In this document: piece after piece, positions 7,918 through 17,169 of the stretch | How positions within the stretch are numbered: the stretch's first letter is position 1 | Layout of the letters: every line of letters starts with the position of its first letter | From: PALSA-612 sp963742925 | GTDB taxonomy: Bacteria > Actinomycetota > Thermoleophilia > Gaiellales > Gaiellaceae | Length of the DNA stretch: 64,000 nt | Direction: 5' to 3' | NCBI GenBank assembly: GCA_963742925.1 | Contig: CAVUNV010000005.1 | Span: forward strand, 186,001 to 250,000 | Notes under the pieces: generated by a model | What the model saw: only the letters and a program-made list of their open reading frames with translations | Told to the model about the DNA's origin: nothing | Databases searched by the model: none | Program-made: the position numbers and the translations under genes

Positions 7918-9162
7918 GTGCCGCTGCAACCTGATCGCACCGTCGCAGAGCTGCGTGAGCTCCAGGAGCTGACCGGGGACGAGAACGGCGCGCAGCGGGT
8001 GGCCTGGACGGACACCTGGGAGCGAGCCCGCGAGTGGCTGCGCGGCAAGCTGGCCGGGCTGCCGGTCGAGGAGGAGATCGACCAGGCCGGGAACCAGTGG
8101 TTCACGCTGCGAGGCGCCACGGAGCGCGCACTTCTGATCGGCGGGCACATCGACTCGGTTCCGAACGGCGGCTGGCTCGACGGCTGCCTGAACCTGATGG
8201 CCGGCGTCGAGGTGCTGCGCCGCCTGGCCGGCCAGGGCACGCCTGCCGTCACCGTCCGGCTCGTCAACTGGGCCGACGAGGAGGGCGCGCGCTTCGGACG
8301 CAGCCTGTTCGGGTCGAGCGCGGCCGCAGGCTCGATGCGGGATCAGGACGAGCTCCGGCTGCTCACCGACCGCGACGGCGTCTCACTGCCGCACGCGCTG
8401 GCGGAGCACGACGTCGACCTCGACCACGCCGCCGACGCGAGGGGCCAGCTCGCCACCGCAGCGGCCTATCTCGAATTGCACATCGAGCAGGGCCCCGTCC
8501 TCGAGGCTCTGGAGCTTCCGCTCGGGGCCGTGCTCGGAACCTTCGGGGTCGAGCGGCACCGGATCACGTGGACGGGCCAGGCCGCGCACGCGGGCTCGAC
8601 GCCGATGGACCGCCGCCGCGATGCGCTGGCGGGTGCGGCGAAGCTGGCGCTCGAGATCCGCGGCATCGCCGAGCGGACGGGCGACGGTGCGGTCTGCACC
8701 TCCGGCGGAGTCGTTTGCCGGCCGGGCATCGTCACCTCGGTGGTCGAGACGGCCGAGCAGCTCCTCGACCAGCGCCACCTGGACGCCGGCAAGCTCGCGT
8801 CGATGCTGGCCGAGGCGAAGGAGGCCTCCGAGCGCTTCGCCGCAGAGGAGAACGTCGAGGTCGTCTGGGAGAGGATCTGGTCGATCGAGCCGATCCTCTT
8901 CGACCCGGAGCTCGTGGACATGTGCGACGCGTCGATCGAGGACGTGGCCGGTGCCTCCCACCGCCTCCCGAGCGGGCCTCTGCACGATGCGGCCGAGGTA
9001 TCGCGGGCGGGGATCCCGACCGTGATGATGTTCGTCCAGAGCCTGCGCGGCCTCTCGCACACGAAGCTCGAGGACACGAAGCCGGAGCACATCGAGCTCG
9101 CGGTCGAGGCGCTCGACCACCTGACGACCGAGGCGATCGCCTGGGTCGCCTCGCGGACGTAA
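7918..9162 (+). CDS. M20 Zn-dependent hydantoinase/carbamoylase family amidase
   Basis: 414 residues, N-carbamoyl-L-amino-acid hydrolase / allantoate amidohydrolase family. Metal and catalytic motifs are in order: GGHIDSVPNGGWLDG (about residues 79-93), WADEEGARFGRS (about 118-129), ELHIEQGPVLE (about 186-196), AHAGSTPMDRRRD for the dimerisation lid, and SGPLHDAAEV near the end. The enzyme cleaves carbamoyl amides to the amino acid, CO2 and ammonia. The start is GTG, 23 bp from the divergent DadA-like gene. A TAATG overlap links it to the following SDR gene. Confidence 0.88.
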   Translation: MPLQPDRTVAELRELQELTGDENGAQRVAWTDTWERAREWLRGKLAGLPVEEEIDQAGNQWFTLRGATERALLIGGHIDSVPNGGWLDGCLNLMAGVEVLRRLAGQGTPAVTVRLVNWADEEGARFGRSLFGSSAAAGSMRDQDELRLLTDRDGVSLPHALAEHDVDLDHAADARGQLATAAAYLELHIEQGPVLEALELPLGAVLGTFGVERHRITWTGQAAHAGSTPMDRRRDALAGAAKLALEIRGIAERTGDGAVCTSGGVVCRPGIVTSVVETAEQLLDQRHLDAGKLASMLAEAKEASERFAAEENVEVVWERIWSIEPILFDPELVDMCDASIEDVAGASHRLPSGPLHDAAEVSRAGIPTVMMFVQSLRGLSHTKLEDTKPEHIELAVEALDHLTTEAIAWVASRT

Positions 9163-9879
9163 TGGCCGGCAAGACGCTGCTCGTCTTCGGGGCGCGCCAT
9201 CTCGGGCGCACGATCGCCCACGACCTCACCGGCGAAGGCTGGAACGCGGTCGCGGTCGCCCGCAGCGAGGACACGATCGCCTCCCTGCGGGAGGCTCTGC
9301 CGGGGGCGCTCGGGATCGTCGGCGACGCCGGGCAGCGCCGACGACGTCGAGCGCGCGTTCGCCGAGGCGCGTGAGCGGTTCGGCTCGGTCGACCTCGTCG
9401 TCAACGCGATCACGGCCCGCCCTCGCGGCTCCTTCGGCGGCGGGACGATGGCCGAGGCAGCACCTGACGCCCTGGAGCCCTACGTGGACGAGCTGCTGCC
9501 GGCGATCTTCAACGTGCTCCGCGTCGGCTGTCGCGTGCTGGGCGAGCAGCGACGCGGGACGATCGTCCAGGTCACCGGCGGCTCGGCACGACGGGGCATG
9601 GCCGGTCGCGGCGCCTGGGCGGCTGCCGCATTCGCGACCCGCGCGCTGGTGCAGGCGGCTGCACTCGAGGCGCGCGAGCAGGGCGTCCACGTCGCGTTGC
9701 TGATCGTCGACGCGACGATCGAGAGCGAGAAGACTCGCGATCGCCTGCAGGGCGCGCCCGAGGCCTCGACGTCGGAGCAGGACGTCGTGCGCGCCGTCGC
9801 GTACCTCGAGGCCCAGTCTCCGCGCGGCTGGACGCACGAGCTGCAGATCACCCCGCGGCTCGATCGCTGGGTGCCGTAA
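9162..9879 (+). CDS. Short-chain dehydrogenase-like protein, atypical active site, one frameshift
   Basis: The N-terminus TLLVFGARHLGRTIAHDL is a Rossmann start. After a one-base excess at about 9328 (GGGC where GGC keeps frame) the protein continues SADDVERAFAEARERFGSVDLVVNAI, a typical SDR core, and runs to 9879, about 239 residues. The conserved YxxxK dyad is not there: the aligned stretch reads GAWAAAAFATRALVQAAALEA. It may therefore be a divergent or catalytically inactive SDR. ATG overlaps the carbamoylase stop (TAATG), so it belongs to the same transcript. Confidence 0.65.
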
Positions 9880-9919
9880 CTAACAAGCGACCGCGTCTCG
9901 GCGTCCAACAAGGGCAATC

Positions 9920-10468
9920 ATGAAGGTCTCACTCGTAATCCTGGCCGTGACGGCGATGCTCGTCGCAGCCGCCACCGCCTCGTCTCGGCTCCTTACCGGG
10001 GCGACGTCCGCGAGCGCGGCCGCCAAGCAGAAGTCCGGCTTTGTGCTGCTGCCGCCGGCGGCCCCGGCGGGACAGCAGGTCTTGTACGGCCACATCAAGT
10101 CGCTGAGCTCGAAGGGCGGCAAGTTCACGCTGCGGTTCGATCCCGCGCTCTTCCTCAGCGGCGTGACGGCGAGTCGCGCCAAGCTCGAGGACACCGGGTC
10201 GGCCGACGTTCCGAACGACAACTACGTCCGCGACGAGAGCCACCGCCTGCTGACCTACCTGGTCTCGCCCTCGGCGCGTGTGACCGTCCTCACCAACAAC
10301 GGGACGAAGGGAATTACGTCGACTGCGATCCCGGTCTCGGAGCTGGCGCAGATCGTCAACGGCAAGAATCCGAAGCACCTCAAGCTGTTCGAGCCTCTCG
10401 CGTCGGGTATCTGGATCCGCGTCCGGATCGACACCGTCCGCGAGATCGATCAGCAGTACGCGCCGTAG
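9920..10468 (+). CDS. Secreted hypothetical protein
   Basis: 182 residues with a clean signal peptide (MKVSLVILAVTAMLVAAATASS, cleavage expected near residues 20-35). No named domain was recognised. The mature part has a GHIKSLSSKGGKFTLRFDPALFL segment and a C-terminal half with TVLTNNGTKGITSTAIPV and IWIRVRIDTVREIDQQYAP. It looks like a small beta-rich exported protein, not a lipoprotein. An AAGGG stretch precedes the ATG. It is followed by about 205 bp holding only hairpins. Confidence 0.65.
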   Translation: MKVSLVILAVTAMLVAAATASSRLLTGATSASAAAKQKSGFVLLPPAAPAGQQVLYGHIKSLSSKGGKFTLRFDPALFLSGVTASRAKLEDTGSADVPNDNYVRDESHRLLTYLVSPSARVTVLTNNGTKGITSTAIPVSELAQIVNGKNPKHLKLFEPLASGIWIRVRIDTVREIDQQYAP

Positions 10469-10575
10469 ATCAGATGGTTGATGCCACGATCTCGCGCGCT
10501 CGGCTGCGCGACGCCTGTCGGATGCCGGCGGAGCCGTCCTCCACCAGGCATGAGCTTCACGCCGCCGCGCCGCCA

Positions 10576-10597
10576 CCGATACACCTACGGGTATCGG
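10576..10597. terminator. Hairpin in the gap between convergent genes
   Basis: CCGATAC (10576-10582) pairs with GTATCGG (10591-10597) across an 8-nt loop, and a second short palindrome GCACGATCTCGTGC lies at 10644-10657. The 205-bp gap (10469-10673) separates two convergent genes and shows no open frame with gene-like composition. A terminator role is plausible from position, but no T tract follows on either strand. Confidence 0.4.
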
Positions 10598-10673
10598 CGA
10601 GTACGTCGCCGCGCCCCAGAGCAGCCAGTTCGCGCCCCGAGGAGCACGATCTCGTGCATCACCACAGGCAGCG

Positions 10674-12914
10674 TTACTGCCAGCGGATGACGCTGAGGAT
10701 GTTCGAGTACTGATCGGTCCAGACGGGCTCGCCGGAGCCCTCGTCGAGCGGCCGCCACTTGCCGGTGCGCACGAGCGGGGCGAGCCGGCGCCGGTCGCGT
10801 GTCACGACCACCCACTGTGAGAACGCGGCTCCCGCGCTGCGGGCTGCGGCGGACGGCGTGTGGGCCTGGTAGAGGCCGGTCAGATGCAGCGAGCGGGCGA
10901 CCCCGCCGATCACGGGCTCGAGGTCGAAGTAGCGGTTCGAGATGTGGAAGGCGATCAGGCCGCCGGGTCGCAGCTTCGACAGGTACAGGCCGGCCGCCTC
11001 CCGCGTCAGCAGATGCACCGGCACGGAGTCCGAGCTGAACGCGTCGAGCACGATCAGGTCGTAGGAGCGGGCCGGCGCCTTGGCCAGCTCCAGCCGTCCG
11101 TCGCCGATCGCGATCCGCACGCGGGCCTTCGAGTCGTGCAGGAAGGTGAAGTAGCGCGGGTCGGAGGCGATCCTGGCCATGGCCGGGTCGATCTCGTAGA
11201 ACGTGAACTCCTGATGCGGCCGGCCGTAGGCTGCGACCGCGCCCGACCCGAGCCCGACCGCGGCGACCCGGCGGAAGCCCGAGCCGTAGGCGGCGAAGAC
11301 CTGGCCCAGCGGCCCCGGTCGTGTGTAGTAGGCGAGGGGCACGTCGAGGTGACCCGGCGCGAAGCTCTCGACCCCGTGCACCGTCGTGCCGTGGAAGAGC
11401 ACGTGGCGGGGGCCGTCCTTGATCACGAGCAGCGTGCCGAAGAAGCTGCGCTCGGAGACGAGCGAGGCCTTCGGGACCGCCGTGAGCAGCAGCAGCGCCG
11501 CGATGCCGAGCGCAAACCGCAACGGCCGGCGCTGGAACAGCGCCACCGCGCCGACCGCCGCGAGGAGGGCGAGACGGCCGTTCCCGCCTTCCGGCAGCGC
11601 CTTCGCCGCGGCCAGGATGCCGACCAGCACCGCGAACGGCAGCAGGACGTCCGCATAGCGGCGCAGGATGCCGGGCCGGGCACGGAACGGCCCCGGCCGG
11701 AGCAGGAGCGCCAGCACGATCGCCAGCGGGTACTCGGCGACGGTGGAGAAGATCTGCGGCGCCAGCAGCGCGCTGAACGCGCCGCCGATCACTCCTCCGA
11801 CGGACAGCAGCAAGTAGAACTCGGTCAGCCGTTCGGGAGGCGGGCGCTCGTTGGCGAGGCGGCGGTGCACGAGCAGTGCCATGAAGAAGAGGTTCGCCCC
11901 GTTGACGAGGACCGAGAGCCAGATCGGCAGCCCCCACTGCGGCGCCAGCACGATCAGAAGCAGCGAGCAGGCGACCGCGAGCGACGTCGCGACTGTCGAG
12001 CGGCTGATCGTGTCGAGCGTCAGATGTGAGCGGCGCCCGAACGCGACCACGAAGCTGAGCAGATAGAGCGCCAGCGGGATCACCCAGAGGAGCGGCACGG
12101 CGGCCACGTCCGTCGACAGGTACGTGCTCGTCCCGATCATCAGAGCGGACGGGATCGCGGCCATGCCGATCCAGCGCAGGCGAACCCGCCACGCGATCGG
12201 CGCCGCCTGTACCGGGGTGGCCGCCTCCGGGGGGAGAGTCGCCGTCGTCGCCAGCACGCGCGTCGCGCAGAGCGCGGCCAGGACGACGAACACGGCGTAG
12301 GCGATCGTCCACATCTGGGCCTGCTCGGAGAGCGTCAGCCGGGGCTCGATCAGCGTCGGGTATGCGAGCAGGCCGAGCAGACTGCCGACGTTTCCGGCCG
12401 CGTACAGGAAGTACGGGTCACGGGAGGCCGAGTGGCCGCTCGCCGAGAACCAGCGCTGCAGGACCGGGCCCGCCGTCGTGATCACGAAGAACGGCAGCCC
12501 GGCCGCGACGGCGAGCACCCAGAGCAGCCACAGGTTCGGATCGTGCTCCGCGCCGGGGGCCGCGTTCGACGGCAGGCCGATCGGCAGCGCGATCAGCGGC
12601 AGGAGCAGGAGTGCGAGCTGGACGAACGGCTGCCGCCGGACGCCGAAGAGCCTGATCGAGATGTGCGCGAACGAGTAGCCGGCGAGCAGGACGGCCTGGA
12701 AGAAGACGAGTGAGATCGCCCAGACGGCCGGCGTGCCGCCGAAGGACGGGAGCAGCATCTTCGCCACCATCGGCTCGATGACGAAGACCAGCGAAGCGCC
12801 GGTGAAGATCGCCGTCCCGTAGAGCCAGAGCGTCCAGCTGCGGGCAGCGCCGACCGCCGCGCCCGCGCGCGCAGTGGCCAGATCACGGCTGCCGGCCTCC
12901 ATCCGATCACTCAT
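10674..12914 (-). CDS. Membrane-fused spermidine synthase-like protein
   Basis: 746 residues. The N-terminal 450 or so are a polytopic membrane region starting LYGTAIFTGASLVFVIEPMVAKMLLPSFGGTPAVWAISLVFFQ, the hallmark of fused MFS/spermidine-synthase proteins. The C-terminal part is a SAM-fold domain: AVGLGSGAVAAYG, FYEIDPAMARIA and SYDLIVLDAFSSDSVPVHLLT (about residues 560-670). Family members transfer an aminopropyl group or are SAM-binding proteins of unknown substrate. With a polyamine island a few kb away, a polyamine link is tempting but unproved. It diverges from nagA. Confidence 0.85.
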   Translation of the reverse strand: MSDRMEAGSRDLATARAGAAVGAARSWTLWLYGTAIFTGASLVFVIEPMVAKMLLPSFGGTPAVWAISLVFFQAVLLAGYSFAHISIRLFGVRRQPFVQLALLLLPLIALPIGLPSNAAPGAEHDPNLWLLWVLAVAAGLPFFVITTAGPVLQRWFSASGHSASRDPYFLYAAGNVGSLLGLLAYPTLIEPRLTLSEQAQMWTIAYAVFVVLAALCATRVLATTATLPPEAATPVQAAPIAWRVRLRWIGMAAIPSALMIGTSTYLSTDVAAVPLLWVIPLALYLLSFVVAFGRRSHLTLDTISRSTVATSLAVACSLLLIVLAPQWGLPIWLSVLVNGANLFFMALLVHRRLANERPPPERLTEFYLLLSVGGVIGGAFSALLAPQIFSTVAEYPLAIVLALLLRPGPFRARPGILRRYADVLLPFAVLVGILAAAKALPEGGNGRLALLAAVGAVALFQRRPLRFALGIAALLLLTAVPKASLVSERSFFGTLLVIKDGPRHVLFHGTTVHGVESFAPGHLDVPLAYYTRPGPLGQVFAAYGSGFRRVAAVGLGSGAVAAYGRPHQEFTFYEIDPAMARIASDPRYFTFLHDSKARVRIAIGDGRLELAKAPARSYDLIVLDAFSSDSVPVHLLTREAAGLYLSKLRPGGLIAFHISNRYFDLEPVIGGVARSLHLTGLYQAHTPSAAARSAGAAFSQWVVVTRDRRRLAPLVRTGKWRPLDEGSGEPVWTDQYSNILSVIRWQ

Positions 12915-12958
12915 CGGCCGAGCACCGTCCCGGGTTGAGGATCGCTAACGTCGGGACC

Positions 12959-14065
12959 GTGACCGCTCGCGTAGTGAGGCTCGGTGTCGAAGCCGCGCTC
13001 GTCGCCGGGAACATCGTGCCGGGTGACGTCGAGATCGCCGACGGGCTTATCGCCCGGGTCGGCGTCGCGTCGCCGAAAGGCCGCGGGATCGCCGTGCCGG
13101 GGTTCATCGACCTGCAGGTGAACGGCTTCGGCGGCGTCGACTTCCTCCGGACCGACGCGGAGGGCTACCGGCGGGCCGGCGAGGGGCTGCTCGAAACGGG
13201 CGTGACCGGCTACCTGCCCACGCTGATCACGACGCCCGAGGACGAGCTCGTCGCCGCGATGCGGGAGATTCCGACCGGCGGCGAGGGCGCGCGGATCCTC
13301 GGCATCCACCTCGAGGGACCGTTTCTCTCGCACCGCCGGCTGGGGACGCACCCTCCCGCGGCGCGCCGCGACCCGGATCCGGCGCTGCTCGAGCGGCTGC
13401 TCGCGGCCGGCCCGGTGCGGATCATGACGCTCGCGCCCGAGCTGCCCGGAGCCGGGGCGCTGATCGACGCGCTCCATCGCCGCGGCGTCACGGTCTCCTG
13501 TGGACACTCCGACGCCACGGCCGAGGAGGCGAACGCGGCCTTCGACCGCGGCGTCCGCACGGTCACGCACCTCTTCAACGCGATGCGTCCGTTCGAGCAT
13601 CGCGACCCGGGCATCGCCGGCGCCGCGCTGGCGCGGGACGACGTGATCGTCCAGATCATCGACGACGGCATCCACCTGGCGCCGGACACGGTCGGCCTCG
13701 TGTGGCAGGCGGCGGCCGGGCGGGTCGCGCTGGTCACCGACGCGACGGCCGGCGCAGGCATGCCCGACGGGGCCTACAGCCTCGGCACCCTGGAGGTCGT
13801 CGTGCGGGACGGCGCGGTGCGCAGGCCCGACGGTGTCCTGGCCGGGAGCGTGCTGACCATGATCGACGCCGTCCGGAACCTCCATGCGCTCGGAGTAGGA
13901 CTCGCCGACGCTGTCGGCGCAGCCACCTCCGTCCCGGCCGCGGTGCTCGGCCTCCCGGCGGTCGGCCGCCTCGAGCCCGGCCTGCCGGCGGATCTGGTCG
14001 TCCTGAGCGACGACCTCGAGATCGAGAGCGTGTTCGTCGCAGGTGAGGCGCGCGTCGTCGGCTGA
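12959..14065 (+). CDS. nagA: N-acetylglucosamine-6-phosphate deacetylase
   Basis: 368 residues from GTG 12959, amidohydrolase superfamily. Clear NagA signatures: PGFIDLQVNGFGGVDF, HLEGPFLSHRRLGTHPP (metal Glu), SCGHSDATAEEA (His), THLFNAMRPFEHRDPG (His), DGIHLAPD, and LVTDATAGAGMPDG with the catalytic Asp. It removes acetate from GlcNAc-6-P in amino-sugar catabolism or cell-wall recycling, in the cytosol. No nagB or PTS gene is adjacent. It shares a 44-bp divergent promoter region with the spermidine-synthase-like gene. Confidence 0.92.
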   Translation: MTARVVRLGVEAALVAGNIVPGDVEIADGLIARVGVASPKGRGIAVPGFIDLQVNGFGGVDFLRTDAEGYRRAGEGLLETGVTGYLPTLITTPEDELVAAMREIPTGGEGARILGIHLEGPFLSHRRLGTHPPAARRDPDPALLERLLAAGPVRIMTLAPELPGAGALIDALHRRGVTVSCGHSDATAEEANAAFDRGVRTVTHLFNAMRPFEHRDPGIAGAALARDDVIVQIIDDGIHLAPDTVGLVWQAAAGRVALVTDATAGAGMPDGAYSLGTLEVVVRDGAVRRPDGVLAGSVLTMIDAVRNLHALGVGLADAVGAATSVPAAVLGLPAVGRLEPGLPADLVVLSDDLEIESVFVAGEARVVG

Positions 14066-14084
14066 GTCTATGCTCGGCGCTTCC

Positions 14085-15114
14085 GTGCTCAGCTTCGGCG
14101 TCACCGTCCTGCCCGATCCGCCCGCGAGCCGGCTCGTCGAGCTGTTCCAGCTCGCCGAGCGGAGCGGGTTCGACTACGGCTGGACGTACGACTCGCATGT
14201 CCTCTGGCAGGAGGCGTACCCGCTGTTGACGATGGCCGCACTCGGCACCTCGACGATCCACCTGGGGCTGAACGTGACCAATCCCGGCACGCGCGAGCCG
14301 ACCGTGACCGCGAGCGCGTTCGCCACGCTGCAGGACATCTCGGGCGGACGGATGATCATGGGCATCGGCCGGGGCGACTCGGCCCGGCGGACGATCGGGC
14401 TGCAGCCGGTCAAGGTGGGCGAGTTCGAGCGCTCGGTGACGGTGATCCGCGACCTGCTGAACGGCCGGCAGGTGCAGTGGAACGACACTGACATCGAGCT
14501 CACCTGGGCGAAGGGACTGCCGGAGGAGTTGCCGCCGGTGCCCGTGTACGTCGCCGGCTACGGGCCGAAGGTGCTGGCGATCGCGGGCCGCTGCGCGGAC
14601 GGCGTGATCATCCAGCTCGCCGACCCCGAGATCGTCGAATGGATCGTCGGCCAGGTGCGGAGAGCGGCCGAGGAGGCCGGCCGCGACCCGGCCGAGCTGA
14701 AGGTGATGGCGTGCGCGCCGGCGCACGTGTCCGATGACATCGCCGACGCCTGCGAGCAGGTGCGCTGGTTTCCGGCGATGGTCTCGAACCATGTCTTCGA
14801 CCTGCTCTCGAAGTACGACAAGTCCACACTGCCGGCGTCCCTGACGGACTACGTCGAGCGGATGCACCGCGAGGACTACGACTACTCGGAGCACAGCCGC
14901 ATGGGCGCGCACCACGGCGAGCAGGTGACGGACGAGACGTGCGAGCGCTTCTGCGTCCTCGGCACCCCCGAGCAGCATGTCGACGAAGCTGCGGCGCCTC
15001 GAGGCGGCCGGGGTCGACCAGTGGAACATCTACCTGATGACCCACGGCCAGGAGGAGACGCTCTCGGCGTACGGCGAGGAGATCATCCCGCGATTCGCGG
15101 CCCGCGCCGTCTAG
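14085..15114 (+). CDS. LLM-class F420-dependent oxidoreductase, one frameshift
   Basis: Starts LSFGVTVLPDPPASRLVELFQLAERSGFDYGWTYDSHVLWQE, typical of an F420-dependent LLM subfamily often found beside hydantoin-cleaving enzymes (TIGR03842-like). DISGGRMIMGIGRGDSARR and PVYVAGYGPKVLAIAGRCADG follow. The frame breaks at about 14984. Removing one base gives EKLRRLEAAGVDQWNIYLMTHGQEETLSAYGEEIIPRF and a stop at 15112-15114, about 343 residues in total. GTG 14085 is chosen to match the usual N-terminus; ATG 14070 is also in frame. Substrate unknown. Confidence 0.75.
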
Positions 15115-17160
15115 AGCTCCTCCTGCTGGTCGCAGTGCTCGCCGGGTCGGCGGCCGGCGCCGTTCCGCTGCGGCCGAGAGCCGCCGCGCCGCCGCCGGTG
15201 ACGGGATGGCTGACGTTCGGCGGTACGAGCGCCCGGCCCGGGGCGACCGCGGCGTCGGTCGGTGCCCTTCGCTCGGCCTGGTTCGCTCCGCTGCCGGGAA
15301 CGGTGACGACGCAACCGCTCGTCGTCCGCAACGTGCCGAGGGCCGGCGATCTGACCGTCTACGTCGGGACGGCATCGGGGTTCGTCTACGCGCTCGCCGC
15401 GAACGGCTACGTGCGCTGGCGGGCGGATCTGGGGCGGCTGACGAACGCGGCCTGCCCGCAGATTCCGGACGGCTTCGGGGTGACGGGGACGCCGGTGGTC
15501 GACCCGGCGACGCGCGCCCTCTACGTCGCCGACGCGTTCGGCCGCCTGCACGCGCTCGATCTCGTCACGGGCGCCGAGCGGCGAGGCTGGCCGGTGGTGC
15601 TCTACCGCGACGAGCGGCGCGAGCTCGTCTGGGGCGCGCTGCTGCTCGCGGACGGGTCGGTCTACGCGGGCACCGGCTCCTACTGCGACCAGCCGATGGA
15701 GGGAAAGCTCGTCCGCGTCGCGCTCGCCTCGCGCCAGGTCTCGAGCTGGACGGCGGTGCCGGCGTCGCTCGGCGGCGGCGGCGGCATCTGGGGCTGGGGC
15801 GGTCCCGCCTACAGCGCCAAGCGGGACTCGATCTTCGTCGTCACGGGCAACGCATTCGAGGGCGGCTCGAACAAGGGACCCGGCTTCAGCGAGTCCGCGG
15901 GGTACGGCGAGCACCTCGTCGAGCTCTCGCCCGGCCTCGACGTGCTCTCGTCCGACGCGCCCGGCCTCACCGGGTTCACCGATCTCGACTTCGTCGGCTC
16001 GCCCGTCGTCGCCGACACGTCGGACTGCGGGGAGCTGGTCGCCGCCCAGGCGAAGAACGGCATGTTCTTCGGCTGGAACGCCGATGCCGTCACGAACGGT
16101 CCCGCGTGGGCCCTGAAGCTGCAGAAGGCCGATCCGGGCACGCCGCTCCTGACGCAGCCCACGTGGTCGGCGCGCTTGCGGTCCTTCTACGTCGTGACCG
16201 CCTCGAAGCTCGTCCGGATCGCGCTCGGCACCGACTGCAAGCCGCACATCGCCTGGCAGACCCGGCTCGGCGACGCGACGCTCTACCCCTCTCCGACGAT
16301 CGCGGGAACCACCGCCTGGGTGGGGCTCCCCGTCAAGGATCTGTCCGGCGTGCCGGAGGCGCTGCTCGGGATCGACGCACGGACGGGGCGCGTCCTGGTG
16401 CGGCGGCCGATCGACGGCGTGTCGTTCGCGCCCGCCGGCAGCCGTGCCCGGGATGCTGTTCGTGGCCACGATGCACGGCCTGGGCGCCATCCGGTTCCCC
16501 GTCGAGCACGGCCGCCCCGCGTCGACGCTCCCCGGGGACACGAGCCGGCTCGACGCTCGGCACGTCTGGCAGAGCAGGGAGGACGGCGTGTACTCGACGG
16601 ACGACGGTGGACGGCACTGGCGGCGCATCTATCCCGGCTACGCCACGCGGGTCGTCCGCACGTCGCCCACGGCAGGGGTGATCAGCGTCGGTGCGCCGGC
16701 GCCTGCGTGCGGTTGCTCGACGAAGCGCCTGTGGACGGCGGACGGCGGCCGGACCTGGCGGGCCGCGCGTGCGATCGGGGAGACGTTCGAAGGCCGGGGC
16801 TCCCTGCTCTACTGGTGGGCCGGCGGCTCGCTCTTCCTCGCCGGGCGAGGCTTCGCCTCCTCGACGCGCGTTACGACGGTCGACGGCGAGATCGTCTCGG
16901 CTGCGAACGTCGCCGGCGGCGTTGCGGCGCTCGTCGACAGGCGCTCGAAAGCCCCCGAGGTGATCCTCGCGCGAGGCGGCGCGGCGCAGATCGTCACGCT
17001 TCCGGCCGGGCCGCCAGCCGGGGTCGTCCGCTCGATCGCGGCGGTGGGCTCGACCGTCGTCGTCACGGGCCGCGACTACACGTCGCCCGGCCCGAACCCG
17101 GATCCCGTGCTCACCTGGCGATCGCACGACGGGGGCGAGACCTGGACGCTCGGGCCGTAG
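15093..17160 (+). CDS. Secreted PQQ-type beta-propeller plus BNR-repeat protein, one frameshift
   Basis: A signal-like hydrophobic stretch (RRLELLLLVAVLAGSAAGAVPL) leads into propeller blades with YVGTASGFVYALAANGYVRWRADLG and YVADAFGRLHALDLVTGAERRGWP, typical of PQQ-enzyme-like repeats. Near 16443 one extra C breaks the frame. The next frame continues VPGMLFVATMHGLGAIRFPVEHGRP and then Asp-box/BNR repeats (STDDGGRHWRRI, WTADGGRTWRAA, SHDGGETWTLGP), giving about 680 residues. The exact start is unclear because no ATG/GTG precedes the signal in frame; GTG 15135 would shorten it. Likely an extracellular binding or structural protein; no enzyme residues recognised. Confidence 0.6.
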
Positions 17161-17169
17161 AATCGCCGG

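Noticed and set aside
10469..10673. Small gene in the 205-bp gap
   Set aside because: Short open frames here lack a ribosome binding site and any recognisable sequence, and two hairpins occupy the gap.
12915..12958. GTCCCG...CGGGAC inverted repeat between the spermidine-synthase-like gene and nagA
   Set aside because: Six-base GC arms are too likely by chance in this DNA to call an operator without conservation data.
12911..14104. Minus-strand open frame of nearly 400 codons opposite nagA
   Set aside because: NagA signatures are complete on the plus strand; the antisense frame has no recognisable domain.
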